NCBI GenBank assembly: GCA_046046245.1
Contig: JBJOKE010000091.1
Span: 93,039 to 157,038, forward strand
DNA: 64,000 nucleotides
Source of the DNA: UBA4615 sp046046245
GTDB lineage: Bacteria > Pseudomonadota > Gammaproteobacteria > Burkholderiales > Burkholderiaceae_E
Direction: 5' to 3'
This document shows positions 39,450 through 48,099 of the stretch, one piece after another. The position numbers and the translations under genes were made by a program. The notes under the pieces are model-generated. The model was not told the DNA's origin and did no database searches. It saw nothing but the letters and a program-made list of their open reading frames with translations. How positions within the stretch are numbered: position 1 is the first letter of the stretch; each line of letters starts with the position of its first letter.

Positions 39450-41066
39450 CTAGCGCGCGACCACGATCCCCTCGCGCTCGCGGTCCCACAGCGACGCGCG
39501 GCGTGCCAGCGCGTCCTGCTTGAGCTTGTACTTCTCGATCTTCTCGGTCGCCGTCTTGGGCAGCGCGTCGATGAACGCGACGAAGCGCGGGACCATGAAA
39601 TAGCTCATGCGACCGGCGGCGAAGCGCACGACCTCGGCCTCGGTCATGGCATGGCCGGGGCGCACGACGACGTAGACCATCACCTCGTCCTCGCTCATCT
39701 CGGACGGGACCGGCACCGCCGCCACCTCGAGGATCGCCGGATGGCGCGACAGGATCAGCTCGACCTCGTAGGCCGAGATGTTCTCGCCGCGCCGCCGGAT
39801 CGCCTCCTTCTTGCGGTCGACGAACCAGAGGTAGCCGTCGGCGTCGACGTACCCGCGGTCGCCGGTGCGGAACCAGCCCTCGACGAAGGCGCTCGCGGTC
39901 GCCTCGGGCATCGCGTAGTAGCCCTTCATCATCGTGCCGGGCTGCAGCGGCTTCATCAGGATCTCGCCGACCTCGCCGGCAGGCAGCTCGCGGCCGTCGT
40001 CGTCGACGATGCGCAGCAGGCTCGCGTCGCGCGGATGCCCGGCCGAGCCCGCCTTGTCCGGGCGGTCCTCGGGCACGTAGGTCGTCACCGCGTAGTTCTC
40101 CGACATCGCGAAGAGCGAGGTCGACCTGATGCCGTAACGCTCCATGAAGCGCGCCGGCAGGTCCTTCGTCATCGGCACCAGCATCGCCTGGCGCACGCGG
40201 TGGTCGCGGTCCTGCGGGCCGGGCGGCAGCTGCAGGATGATGTTCGTCATCGCGCCCAGCGAGTTGAACTGCGTGGCGCGCGACTCGCGGATCTCGTCCC
40301 AGAAGCGGGTCGCCGAGAACCGCGGCGACAGCGCGACCGTCGCGTCGGCCCACAGCGCCGCATGGCACGAGTACCACAGCGCGTTGACGTGGAAGAGCGG
40401 CAGGCACGCGTAGAGCACGTCGTCGGACGTGTAGCCGTAATCGAGCGTCAGCGCCCGGCCGATGCCGTGGCCCTGCGACTGCGGACACATGACGCCCTTG
40501 GAGGGGCCGGTCGTGCCCGAGGTGTAGACGATGGTCTGGATGTCGTCGTGGCGCACGGCGTCGAGCGGCGGGCGGGTCTCGTCATCCGCGTCGAGCACGC
40601 CGAAGCCCATGGTGCGCGCCCCGGGCACCTCGAGCGCCGCGTCGCCGCGCACCACGTAGCGCGTGACCGTCGGCAGCGCCGCGCAGACCTCGCGCACCCG
40701 GTCGACCCACTCGGCGTCGACGACGAGGCAGCTCGCGTCGGACTGCGCGACGAAGTAGCGCAGCATGTCGCCCTTCGCCGCGGTGTTGAGCGCCACCGCC
40801 ACCGCGCCCAGCTTGCCCAGCCCCCACAGCGCCCACAGCAGCTCCGGGCAGTTGGGCATCATCAGCGCGACCCGGTCGCCGTGGCGCACGCCCAGCGCGG
40901 CGAAGCCGTTCGCGTAGCGGTTGGTCATCCGCTCGAGCTCGGCGTAGCACCAGTCGCGGCCCTGCCAGCGCAGGAAGCTGCGCTCGGGGATGCGCGCGGC
41001 CTTCTCGGCGATCACGCGACCGATCGTGCGCTCGTGCAGGGGGAAGTCGCGCATCGTCGTGCCCAT
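39450..41066 (-). CDS. AMP-forming acyl-CoA ligase
   Basis: 538 residues from ATG 41066 (ATG 41054 is also possible). AMP-binding loop IVYTSGTTGPSKGVMCP, LFAMSENYAVTT in the A5 position, WFRTGDRGYVDADGYLWFVD, the A8 segment RKKEAIRRRGENISAYEVE and the catalytic lysine in KTATEKIEKYKLKQ. The RRRGENIS variant is typical of crotonobetaine/carnitine-CoA-ligase-like and related enzymes (CaiC group). It is divergent from the cysteine-less thiolase/DUF35 pair, and all three may serve one pathway. The first promoter region to the right is 274 bases and shared. Confidence 0.92.
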   Translation of the reverse strand: MGTTMRDFPLHERTIGRVIAEKAARIPERSFLRWQGRDWCYAELERMTNRYANGFAALGVRHGDRVALMMPNCPELLWALWGLGKLGAVAVALNTAAKGDMLRYFVAQSDASCLVVDAEWVDRVREVCAALPTVTRYVVRGDAALEVPGARTMGFGVLDADDETRPPLDAVRHDDIQTIVYTSGTTGPSKGVMCPQSQGHGIGRALTLDYGYTSDDVLYACLPLFHVNALWYSCHAALWADATVALSPRFSATRFWDEIRESRATQFNSLGAMTNIILQLPPGPQDRDHRVRQAMLVPMTKDLPARFMERYGIRSTSLFAMSENYAVTTYVPEDRPDKAGSAGHPRDASLLRIVDDDGRELPAGEVGEILMKPLQPGTMMKGYYAMPEATASAFVEGWFRTGDRGYVDADGYLWFVDRKKEAIRRRGENISAYEVELILSRHPAILEVAAVPVPSEMSEDEVMVYVVVRPGHAMTEAEVVRFAAGRMSYFMVPRFVAFIDALPKTATEKIEKYKLKQDALARRASLWDREREGIVVAR

Positions 41067-41340
41067 CGGGGTTCGGTCGTCCGGGACGATGATGTTCGAT
41101 CGACGCGGGCGTGACAACCGCGGGCGAGGGTGTGCCGCCGCCCGCACGGCCCGCTCCTTCCGCTCTGTCCGCGGCGCGGCGCGCACGCGCGCGGCGCCGT
41201 GCGACACTGCCGCGCCCGCGCCCGCCGGCGCCTCACCCCTCCAGGCCCGCGATGTCCGTTCCGCTTCCTGCCCACTGGTCTTCGGCGTCCGGCTCCGCGC
41301 GATCCGGCCCGCCGTCGCGCGCGGCGGGCGATCCGCGCCG

Positions 41341-42534
41341 ATGAGCCGCCGCGCCGCCATCCTCGGCTGGGGCGCCGTGCCCGTCGGCACCTGGCAGAAG
41401 TCGGTCACCGGCGACCCGGTGCTCGAGCACGAGCTCGCCGTCGACGTCGTGCTCGACGCGATGGCCATGGCCGGCCTCGACAAGGCGTCGATCGATGGCG
41501 TGGCCGTCGCCCACCCCGGCGACCACACCAGGCAGGGCTATTTCCACACGTTCCTGGTCTCCCACCTGGGCATCCGCGCGAACGCGACCGTCGTGCAGGT
41601 ACTGGGAAACGGCATGACCGGCGGACACGCGTTCGACACCGCGGTCCACCAGGTCACCTCCGGGCAGGCCGACTGCATGCTCGCGCTCGGCGTGCACTTC
41701 GAGACCGCCGTGCCCACCGCGCGCCACCTCGACTACAGCATCCGGCTGACCGGCGACGTGGACTTCCAGTCGGTGTTCGGCGCGGTGCCGATCGCCTGGT
41801 ATGCGATGGACGCGCAGCGCTACCTGCACGAGCACCGGGTGCCGCGCGCGGTGCTGGCCTCGGTCGCGGTGAAGAACCGCGCGCATGCGCTGCACAACCC
41901 GCTCGCGCAGTACCGCACGCCGATCACCGTCGAGGAGGTGCTCGCCGCGCGTCCGATCGTCGAGCCGCTCGGCCTGCTGGAGGTACCGGGCCGCGCCGAC
42001 GGCGCGGTCGCGCTGGTCGTCGTGTCCGAGGACCTCGCGCGCTCGAGCGGCCGCCCCTACGTCGTGGTGCGCGGCCGCGGCTTCGAGCACGAGGGCCTGC
42101 ACCAGCTGTCGGACCGCGCGGGCGCCGACGCGCTCGACTACGGCACGCTGCGGCTCGCGTCGCGCCGCGCGCTGGACGCGGCGGGCCTGGCGCTCTCCGA
42201 CGTCTCGGCCTTCCAGCTCTATGCACCGTGCACCATCGTCGAGGTGCTGGCGACCGAGGCGCTCGGCCTGTTTCCGCGCGGCCAGGGCGCCGCGGCGGCC
42301 GCCGACGGCCGCACCCGCGGCGACGGCGAGTTCCCGGTCAACACCTGCGGCGGCTGCCTGTCGCGCGGCCATCCGCCCGAGGCGACGCCGCTCTACGACG
42401 TCGTCGAGGCGGTGCTGCAGGCGAGCGGGCAGGCCGGGCCCAGGCAGGCCGCACGCGGCCCGATCACGCTGACCGCCTGCGAGCTCGGCAAGTACAACGC
42501 CGCGCTGGTCCACGTGCTGGAGGCCGTCCGATGA
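41341..42534 (+). CDS. Thiolase-fold protein lacking the catalytic cysteine
   Basis: 397 residues from ATG 41341. The overall order of thiolase elements is kept (GWGAVPVGTW start, VLGNGMTGGHAF at the nucleophile position, SRGHPPEATPLYDVV near the end). The nucleophile is replaced: the NACASG of active SCP2 thiolases reads GNGMTGG, with glycine for cysteine. The usual VHDAT histidine segment reads QLYAPCT. It is therefore not an ordinary thiolase. Ltp2-type retro-aldolases of steroid degradation also use a thiolase fold without cysteine, with a DUF35 partner, and here a DUF35 gene follows with a four-base overlap. The activity is inferred, the loss of Cys is seen. Confidence 0.85.
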   Translation: MSRRAAILGWGAVPVGTWQKSVTGDPVLEHELAVDVVLDAMAMAGLDKASIDGVAVAHPGDHTRQGYFHTFLVSHLGIRANATVVQVLGNGMTGGHAFDTAVHQVTSGQADCMLALGVHFETAVPTARHLDYSIRLTGDVDFQSVFGAVPIAWYAMDAQRYLHEHRVPRAVLASVAVKNRAHALHNPLAQYRTPITVEEVLAARPIVEPLGLLEVPGRADGAVALVVVSEDLARSSGRPYVVVRGRGFEHEGLHQLSDRAGADALDYGTLRLASRRALDAAGLALSDVSAFQLYAPCTIVEVLATEALGLFPRGQGAAAAADGRTRGDGEFPVNTCGGCLSRGHPPEATPLYDVVEAVLQASGQAGPRQAARGPITLTACELGKYNAALVHVLEAVR

Positions 42535-42980
42535 ACGCGCTGCCCGAGCTGCGGATGCCCGGCCCGCGGCCGTTCCCGCCCCGCGTCTCGGCCTTCACGC
42601 GGCCGTTCTGGGACGCGCTGGAGGCCGGCACGATGCGCTCGACCCGCTGCGACGACTGCGGGCTGCTCGGCTTTCCGCCGCGCAACCTGTGCCGCTCCTG
42701 CTGGAGCCGGCGCGTCTCGTGGACGGACCTCGCCTGCGCGGGCGTGCTGTACAGCTTCACCCGCGTGCACGTGGCGCCCGCCGCGTTCCGCGCCGACGCG
42801 CCCTACGCCATCGGTCTGGTGGACCTCGACGACGGCGTGCGCCTGATGTGCCGGATGGTCGGCGCGGTCGAGGCCGCCGACATCGGCGGGCGCATCGGTC
42901 TGCTGGTGCTGCGCTACGAGGACGGCGCGCTGTTCGGAGCACGCATGACACCCTCGCCGTCGGCACGCGGCGGGACGTGA
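42531..42980 (+). CDS. DUF35 Zn-ribbon/OB-fold protein
   Basis: 149 residues from ATG 42531 (ATGA overlap). A rubredoxin-like zinc ribbon (CDDCGLLGFPPRNLCRSC, cysteines near residues 40, 43, 54 and 57) is followed by an OB-fold with SFTRVHVAPAAFRADAPYA. This is the layout of ChsH2 C-terminal and other DUF35 partners that bind acyl-CoA and dock to thiolase-fold enzymes. Its close coupling with the cysteine-less thiolase gene indicates a two-subunit enzyme. The last about 10 residues are low-complexity. Confidence 0.9.
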   Translation: MNALPELRMPGPRPFPPRVSAFTRPFWDALEAGTMRSTRCDDCGLLGFPPRNLCRSCWSRRVSWTDLACAGVLYSFTRVHVAPAAFRADAPYAIGLVDLDDGVRLMCRMVGAVEAADIGGRIGLLVLRYEDGALFGARMTPSPSARGGT

Positions 42981-43089
42981 CGCCGGCCTCGCAGCGAGCG
43001 AACGGCGCACCGGACCTCGATGGCGTGGCCCATGCGCCGGCCCGTCGCCCAGGCACCCGGCCCCGGGCCCGGTCGCCCCGAGGCGCGGA

Positions 43090-43103
43090 CTTTCAGGTGA
43101 AAG
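43090..43103. promoter_or_regulatory. Operator-like palindrome of the RES/Xre operon
   Basis: CTTTCAGGTGAAAG is a 14-base dyad with 6-bp arms. The hexamer TTTCAG within it (43091-43096) is placed 17 bases before the -10-like TATCCT (43114-43119), so the dyad covers the -35 region. The antitoxin start lies at 43148. Autorepression through such a dyad is usual for Xre-type antitoxins. Confidence 0.55.
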
Positions 43104-43147
43104 GAATCGGCCGTATCCTTGCAAGATCGATCCCTCCCTGAAAAGCG

Positions 43148-43588
43148 ATGCCCCGTGCCGCCGCCCGACCCGCCGCACGACTCGCCGGCCGCGCGCACCG
43201 CGCCGCCGCGCGACCGGCGCCCGCGCCGGCCGCCGTCGACGACCGCGCGCGCGTGCTCACCCGGGCCACGCTGCGCGCCGCCGAGCTGCTCGACCTGAAC
43301 GGCGCGCGGCTCGCCGCCACCCTGGGCGTCAGCGAGGCCGGCGTATCGCGGCTCGCGGCCGGCACGCGCGCCATCGATCCGGCGAGCAAGGAGGGCGAGC
43401 TCGCCGCGCTGCTGGTGCGCTGCTTCCGCTCGCTCGATGCGCTGGTGGGCGGCGACGACGCGCAACGCCGCGCGTGGATGGCCGCGCCGAACCGCGCGCT
43501 GAACGGCGTGCCGCGCGACCGGATCGAGACGGTCCAGGGACTGGTCGCCACCGTCGCCTACCTCGACGGGATGCGGGCGCCGCTGTGA
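43148..43588 (+). CDS. Xre/MbcA/ParS-type antitoxin (DUF2384)
   Basis: 146 residues. After an Ala/Arg-rich, probably disordered N-terminus (about 1-28), an Xre-like helix-turn-helix appears: LNGARLAATLGVSEAGVSRLAAG. The C-terminal DUF2384 toxin-binding domain follows, with LVRCFRSLDALVGGD and the terminal core WMAAPNRALNGVPRDRIETV. The expected partner, a RES-domain NAD+ phosphorylase, is encoded immediately downstream with a four-base overlap. It should neutralise the toxin and repress the operon. Confidence 0.92.
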   Translation: MPRAAARPAARLAGRAHRAAARPAPAPAAVDDRARVLTRATLRAAELLDLNGARLAATLGVSEAGVSRLAAGTRAIDPASKEGELAALLVRCFRSLDALVGGDDAQRRAWMAAPNRALNGVPRDRIETVQGLVATVAYLDGMRAPL

Positions 43589-44325
43589 CCGGCGCGGCGC
43601 ACCGCGCGGCCTGGTCGACGGACTGGCTGGCCGCACTGCCGCGGCGGCGGTCCGTGCTGTGGCGCGGCGTCGAGGCGCAGCACCGCGTGGCCACGATGAA
43701 GCTGGTCGACGACGCGGCCGACCAGGACCTGCTCGAGTCGATCCTCGAGGCGAGCAAGCCGCCGCTGCCGCCTGCCGCCGAACGCGCGCATTACCTCGTC
43801 GCCACCCCGTTCCGCTATCCGAGCCCGTGGCCGTCGCGCTTCCGGCCGCCCGGCGCCCCGGGCCTCTGGTACGGCGCCGAGCGGCTCGAGACGGCCTGCG
43901 CGGAGGTGGGCTACTGGCGCTGGCGCTTCGCGTCCGACAGCGACGCGCTGCGCGGGCGCACCGTGCTGTCCGAGCACACCTTCTTCGAGGCGACCGCCTC
44001 GGGCCGCTGCGTGGACCTCGCCGCACCGCCCTGGACCGCGGCCGAGGCGGCCTGGATGCACCCGACCGACCACTCGGCCTGCCACGCGCTCGCCCGCGCG
44101 GCGCGCGAGGCCGGCGCCGCGTGGATCCGCTACCGCTCGGTCCGCGATCCGCGGCACGGCCGCTGCGGCGCGGTGCTCGCCGTGTCGGCGCTCGCGATCG
44201 GCGACCTCACGCGACAGCAGACCTGGGCCTGTCGGGTGAGCGGCGACCGGGTGCAGCTGCGGCCGGTCTCGGTCGGTTCGACGGCGGCGCCCGTCGAGCT
44301 GGAGTGCGGCGGGCCGTCGCGCTGA
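43585..44325 (+). CDS. RES-domain toxin (NAD+-degrading)
   Basis: 246 residues from GTG 43585 (GTGA overlap with the antitoxin). The RES fold is indicated by VLWRGVEAQHRVATMKLVDD, the segment FRYPSPWPSRFRPPGAPGLWYG and AEVGYWRWRF, which hold the conserved Arg, Tyr and Glu of the family; a conserved Ser occurs in the later IRYRSVRDPRH. Family members such as MbcT break down NAD+ by phosphorolysis and stop growth. The protein is somewhat longer at the N-terminus than many RES toxins. Function is inferred from family and the adjacent DUF2384 antitoxin. Confidence 0.9.
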   Translation: MTGAAHRAAWSTDWLAALPRRRSVLWRGVEAQHRVATMKLVDDAADQDLLESILEASKPPLPPAAERAHYLVATPFRYPSPWPSRFRPPGAPGLWYGAERLETACAEVGYWRWRFASDSDALRGRTVLSEHTFFEATASGRCVDLAAPPWTAAEAAWMHPTDHSACHALARAAREAGAAWIRYRSVRDPRHGRCGAVLAVSALAIGDLTRQQTWACRVSGDRVQLRPVSVGSTAAPVELECGGPSR

Positions 44326-44414
44326 GCGTTGCCCGGGGCGCGGGCGCGCGATCGGCAGGCAGGCTGACCGGCACGACGCGATTCGCCTGCCCGTGGGTCG
44401 ACCTCGCGCTTCGG

Positions 44415-44503
44415 GACATCGAGGGCAAACCTGCCGAAAGGCAGGGACGCAAAGCCACCGGCCTACCGCGCGAGAGCGCCACGGCAGCGGGGTTGCCGAT
44501 GCA
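44415..44503 (+). promoter_or_regulatory. Cyclic-di-GMP-I (GEMM-I) riboswitch
   Basis: The plus-strand sequence follows the GEMM-I consensus in order: CATCGAGGGCAAACC, a short stem with the GAAA tetraloop (CTGCCGAAAGGCAG), GGGACGCAAAGCCACCGG and CCTA, a variable hairpin, then GGCAGCGGGGTTGCC and CGATG. The 5' CATC (44417-44420) can pair with the closing GATG (44498-44501), forming P1. Each known contact region of the Vibrio Vc2 aptamer (the CAAACC and GACGCAAAGCC segments) is intact. The aptamer ends 54 bases before the ATG of the sedolisin-like lipoprotein. Whether ligand turns expression on or off cannot be read; no clear terminator stem is seen, so translational control is more likely. Confidence 0.92.
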
Positions 44504-44557
44504 GCGGATGCTGTCGTCGTCGGTGTGTGGCCCTCGCCCCAGTCCGTCTCAGAGGCC

Positions 44558-46978
44558 ATGCACATGTCTTCCCGGCACGATTGCAGTACCGCGCTCGGCC
44601 CGCTGCTGCTCGCGGCCGCGACCGCGCTCTTCCTCGCCGGCTGCGGCGGTTCCTCCGGCCCGTCGACCGACCCGACGTCGCAGGCGCTGCCCGAGAGCGA
44701 GACGGCATCGGCCGCGGCCACGCCGGACGAAGTGGCGACGGGCACCACGGTTCTCGACCTCGTCCAGGAGGAACTCTCCGACGAGGACGCGGCCCGCGTG
44801 CTGCAGCCGGCCTTCCACGCGGCACCGATCCTGCTGGCCGAGCCGTCCGACGTCGATGCGCAGACCGTCGACGCGTCAGCCGATCGTGCACCGGCGAGCA
44901 CCCCGATCCCGGTCGGGCTCGACGGCCTGCCCACCGGCCGGTTGACCGCGGTCGCGATCAAGCAGGCCGCCGGGGCACTGCCGACGGCGCCGATCGGCAA
45001 GGACCTGTCGTCGGTGATCCGACCCAAGGCCGTGTCCACCTACACGCCGGCCCAGATCCGCGCGGCCTACGGCCTGCCCGCACTGCCGACGTCGGGCACC
45101 GCCTACGCCACGCTCACCGCGGCGCAGGCCGCGCAGTACGGCGCCGGCCAGACGATCTACGTCGTCAATGCCCATCACAACCCCAACGTCGCCGCCGAAC
45201 TCGCGGCGTTCAACGCCAAGTTCGGCCTGCCTGCCTGCACGACACGCGCGATCGCGGCGGCGGCGAGCCGGCCGTTGGCGGCGCCGGCCGCGCGGGCCTG
45301 TGACTTCTCGGTCGTGTACACGACGGCAGCCGGCGCGATGACGAGCACCCCGCCGGCCTACGACGCCGGCTGGGCGACCGAGATCGCGCTCGACGTCCAG
45401 TGGGCCCACGCGATCGCACCGCTGGCGCGCATCGTCCTGATCGAAGCGTCCGACGCCAGCGTCGGCAGCCTGGTCAACGCGATCAGGCTGGCGAACACGC
45501 TCGGTCCCGGGGTGGTGTCGATGAGCTTCGGCGGCGTCGAGGGAAGCTGGACGTCGACGGTCGATCCGACCTTCACCGCACCGGGCATGACCTACCTCGC
45601 CGCGACCGGCGACAGCGGTGCACAGGTGAACTGGCCGTCGGTGTCGTCCAACGTCGTGGCGGTGGGCGGGACCTCGCTCACCTACACCGGCAGCGGCGCG
45701 CGCACCGAGGTGGGCTGGTCGGGGACCGGTGGCGGCACCAGTGCCTTCGTGCCGAAGCCCGCCTACCAGGCGCCCGGCATCCCGGGCCTGGACGGCGTCA
45801 CGCGCCGGACGGTCGCCGACGTGGCCTTCAACGCCGATCCGGCAACCGGCCAGTACGTGGTGACCATCGCGCCCGGCAGCAGCACGCAGAACTGGATCAG
45901 CGCCGGCGGCACCAGCCTGGCCACGCCCCAGTGGGCCGGTCTCGTGGCGATCGCCAACGCGACCCGCGCGCTGACCGCGAAGGCGCCGCTGGGCGCGCCG
46001 CACGCGATCCTGTACGGCCCGATCGCCTCGGTGCCCGGGGTCTACGCGAGTGCGTTCGCCGACCTCACGCTGGGCTCGCACGGCAGCTGTGCGACCTGCA
46101 CCGCACGGATCGGCTACGACTCGGTCGGCGGGCTCGGCACGCCGAACGCATCGAGCCTGGTGCCCGCGCTCGCCGGCGCCGCGATCCCGGCCACGCCGCC
46201 GACGTTGACGGCCGCGACGATCACCGGGCAGGTGGGTACGGCGCTGACGTTCACCGTATCGGCCCATGCGGCCAACGCACTCGCGTACACGCTCACCGGT
46301 GCGCCCTCGGGCATGACCATCGCCGCCACCGGCGTGGTGAGCTGGCCGAAGCCGGTCGCCGGGACCTACCCGGTCACGGTGACCGCACGCGACAGCGTGA
46401 CCGGCCTCACGGGCGCTGCGGTGTACACCGTCACCATCGCCGCACCGCGTGCACCGACGGTGACGGCCGCCACCGTGAGCGGCACGGCGGGCGTCGCGCT
46501 GTCCCACACCGTCGCGGCCAGCGCGCCCAACGCGGTGACCTGGACGGCGAGCGGCGCGCCGACGGGGATGACGCTGAGCAGCGCCGGTGTGCTGGCGTGG
46601 GCCAAGCCGGTGGTCGGCACCTACGCGGTGACGGTGACCGCCCGCGACGGCGCCACCGGGCTCACCGGCAGTGCGGTGATCACCGTCAGGATCGGCGCCG
46701 CGACCGCGGCACCGGCCGGCCTGGTGGTCACGGCGCCGCCGATGACCGGCACCGTCGGCAAGCCGCTCACCGGCTCGATCGTCATCTCGGCGCCGGGTGC
46801 GAGCGGGGTGTCGATCGGGATCTCGGGCGTGCCGATCGGCATGAGCTTCACGGCTACGGGCACGACGATCAATGCGACCTGGGCAAGCCCCCGCGCGGGC
46901 AGCTACACCCTGGCGATCAACGTCCGCGACTCGCTCGGGCGCAGCGCCCGGGCGATGTTGCCGGTGACGGTTCGGTAG
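44558..46978 (+). CDS. Sedolisin-family (S53) lipoprotein protease with Ig-like repeats
   Basis: 806 residues from ATG 44558 (ATG 44564 also possible). The signal sequence ends in a lipobox (LFLAGCGG), so it is lipid-anchored. A pro-region (about 30-160) is followed by the S53 catalytic domain: Glu and Asp in GWATEIALDVQWAHAI, the oxyanion Asp in AATGDSGAQV and the nucleophile Ser in SAGGTSLATPQWAG. C-terminal to it are three Ig-like repeats of about 85 residues each, starting PPTLTAATITGQVGTALTF, PTVTAATVSGTAGVALSHT and GLVVTAPPMTGTVGKPLTG. Sedolisins are mostly acid-active endopeptidases. A c-di-GMP riboswitch precedes it, suggesting a surface-adhesion or biofilm role. Confidence 0.93.
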   Translation: MHMSSRHDCSTALGPLLLAAATALFLAGCGGSSGPSTDPTSQALPESETASAAATPDEVATGTTVLDLVQEELSDEDAARVLQPAFHAAPILLAEPSDVDAQTVDASADRAPASTPIPVGLDGLPTGRLTAVAIKQAAGALPTAPIGKDLSSVIRPKAVSTYTPAQIRAAYGLPALPTSGTAYATLTAAQAAQYGAGQTIYVVNAHHNPNVAAELAAFNAKFGLPACTTRAIAAAASRPLAAPAARACDFSVVYTTAAGAMTSTPPAYDAGWATEIALDVQWAHAIAPLARIVLIEASDASVGSLVNAIRLANTLGPGVVSMSFGGVEGSWTSTVDPTFTAPGMTYLAATGDSGAQVNWPSVSSNVVAVGGTSLTYTGSGARTEVGWSGTGGGTSAFVPKPAYQAPGIPGLDGVTRRTVADVAFNADPATGQYVVTIAPGSSTQNWISAGGTSLATPQWAGLVAIANATRALTAKAPLGAPHAILYGPIASVPGVYASAFADLTLGSHGSCATCTARIGYDSVGGLGTPNASSLVPALAGAAIPATPPTLTAATITGQVGTALTFTVSAHAANALAYTLTGAPSGMTIAATGVVSWPKPVAGTYPVTVTARDSVTGLTGAAVYTVTIAAPRAPTVTAATVSGTAGVALSHTVAASAPNAVTWTASGAPTGMTLSSAGVLAWAKPVVGTYAVTVTARDGATGLTGSAVITVRIGAATAAPAGLVVTAPPMTGTVGKPLTGSIVISAPGASGVSIGISGVPIGMSFTATGTTINATWASPRAGSYTLAINVRDSLGRSARAMLPVTVR

Positions 46979-47037
46979 GAGCGATGCCCCGGGGGAATTC
47001 CGAGCAACCGTCCGTATACCCGCCCGCGACGGCCCGG

Positions 47038-48087
47038 TCACGCGCCCAGTTCGCGACGCACGATGGCGGCTGCCTGCGCGAGCGCAGCCAGCTTTCGCTG
47101 GGCCAGCGGGCGCGAGGTGGCCGAGAACCCGCAGTCGCAGGTCAGCCACAGCCGCTGGGCGGGCACGTGCCTGAGCACTTCGCGCACACGCTCGGCGACG
47201 TCCTCGGCGCTTTCCACGTACATCGACTTCACGTCGATCACGCCGGCGGCGAGCTCTCGCTCCGTGGCGAGCTCGCGCCACAGGCCGATCTCGGCCATCT
47301 CGCGGTTGGCGAATTCGAGCGCGAACTGGTCTGCGCGGGCATCGAGCATGGCCGGGAACAGCGGCCGGTAGCTGCGCTTCATGCCGGGTCGGCCCTGGTT
47401 GTTGCCGAAGCACAGGTGCAGCGCGATCTTGGCCTCGACACCCTCGACGGTACGGTTGAAGAGCTTGACCGCGTCGGCCACCGGCACCTCGCGCGATCCG
47501 CCGGCCGCCGAGGGCTCGTCGATCTGTATGAAGCCGGCGCCCGCGGCCACCAGGGCCCGGAGCTCGGCGTTGACCAGATCGGCCAGGTCGTGGAGCAGCG
47601 CCATCTCGTCGCCGGCCGGATACCCGCTGCCGACGCGGATCGGGAGCGCGAGCGTGAGCGGTCCGGGACAGCAGATCTTGGCCGGCCGGTCGGTGAGCGA
47701 TCTGAGGAACTGCCACTCCGCCACCAGCCCGAGGCCGTGCGGCGCGCTCACCCGCTCGACCGTCTCGAAGTGGGGAGCGCTGTCGTAGCTGATGACGCCG
47801 AGCTTGCGCTGCGCCGGCACCACGCGCAGACCCTCGAGGCGCTCGACGACGTTCCACAGGAAGCGCTGCCGCCCCATCTCGCCGTCGGTGAGGATGTCGA
47901 TGCCGGCGTGCGTCTGATCGGCCACCGCGATGCGCACCGCATCCTCCAGAGCCTCCTGCAGATCCGCCGGACCCGCCTCCCCGGACTTGAAGGCGCGGCG
48001 TGCGCTGATCAGCCAGGACGGCGATGCGTGCGAGCCGACGCCCTGAGTGGGCAGCAGGGGCAGGTGGTGAGGACCCAGATCGGGCAT
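47038..48087 (-). CDS. MetE-like cobalamin-independent methyltransferase domain protein
   Basis: 349 residues, about the length of the C-terminal catalytic half of MetE. The zinc ligand set is visible: His and Cys in IALHLCFGNNQG and Cys in WLTCDCGFSATSR, with an acidic residue in the SMYVES stretch. Substrate-binding residues of MetE-type barrels are suggested by GFIQIDEPSAAGG. Stand-alone proteins of this kind (core-MetE or related) transfer methyl groups from methylcobalamin, methyl-folates or unknown donors; they need not be homocysteine enzymes. It is the last gene of the gntR-ligase operon, 12 bases after the ligase. Its role there is unclear. Confidence 0.82.
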   Translation of the reverse strand: MPDLGPHHLPLLPTQGVGSHASPSWLISARRAFKSGEAGPADLQEALEDAVRIAVADQTHAGIDILTDGEMGRQRFLWNVVERLEGLRVVPAQRKLGVISYDSAPHFETVERVSAPHGLGLVAEWQFLRSLTDRPAKICCPGPLTLALPIRVGSGYPAGDEMALLHDLADLVNAELRALVAAGAGFIQIDEPSAAGGSREVPVADAVKLFNRTVEGVEAKIALHLCFGNNQGRPGMKRSYRPLFPAMLDARADQFALEFANREMAEIGLWRELATERELAAGVIDVKSMYVESAEDVAERVREVLRHVPAQRLWLTCDCGFSATSRPLAQRKLAALAQAAAIVRRELGA

Positions 48088-48099
48088 GACGGTCTCCGT

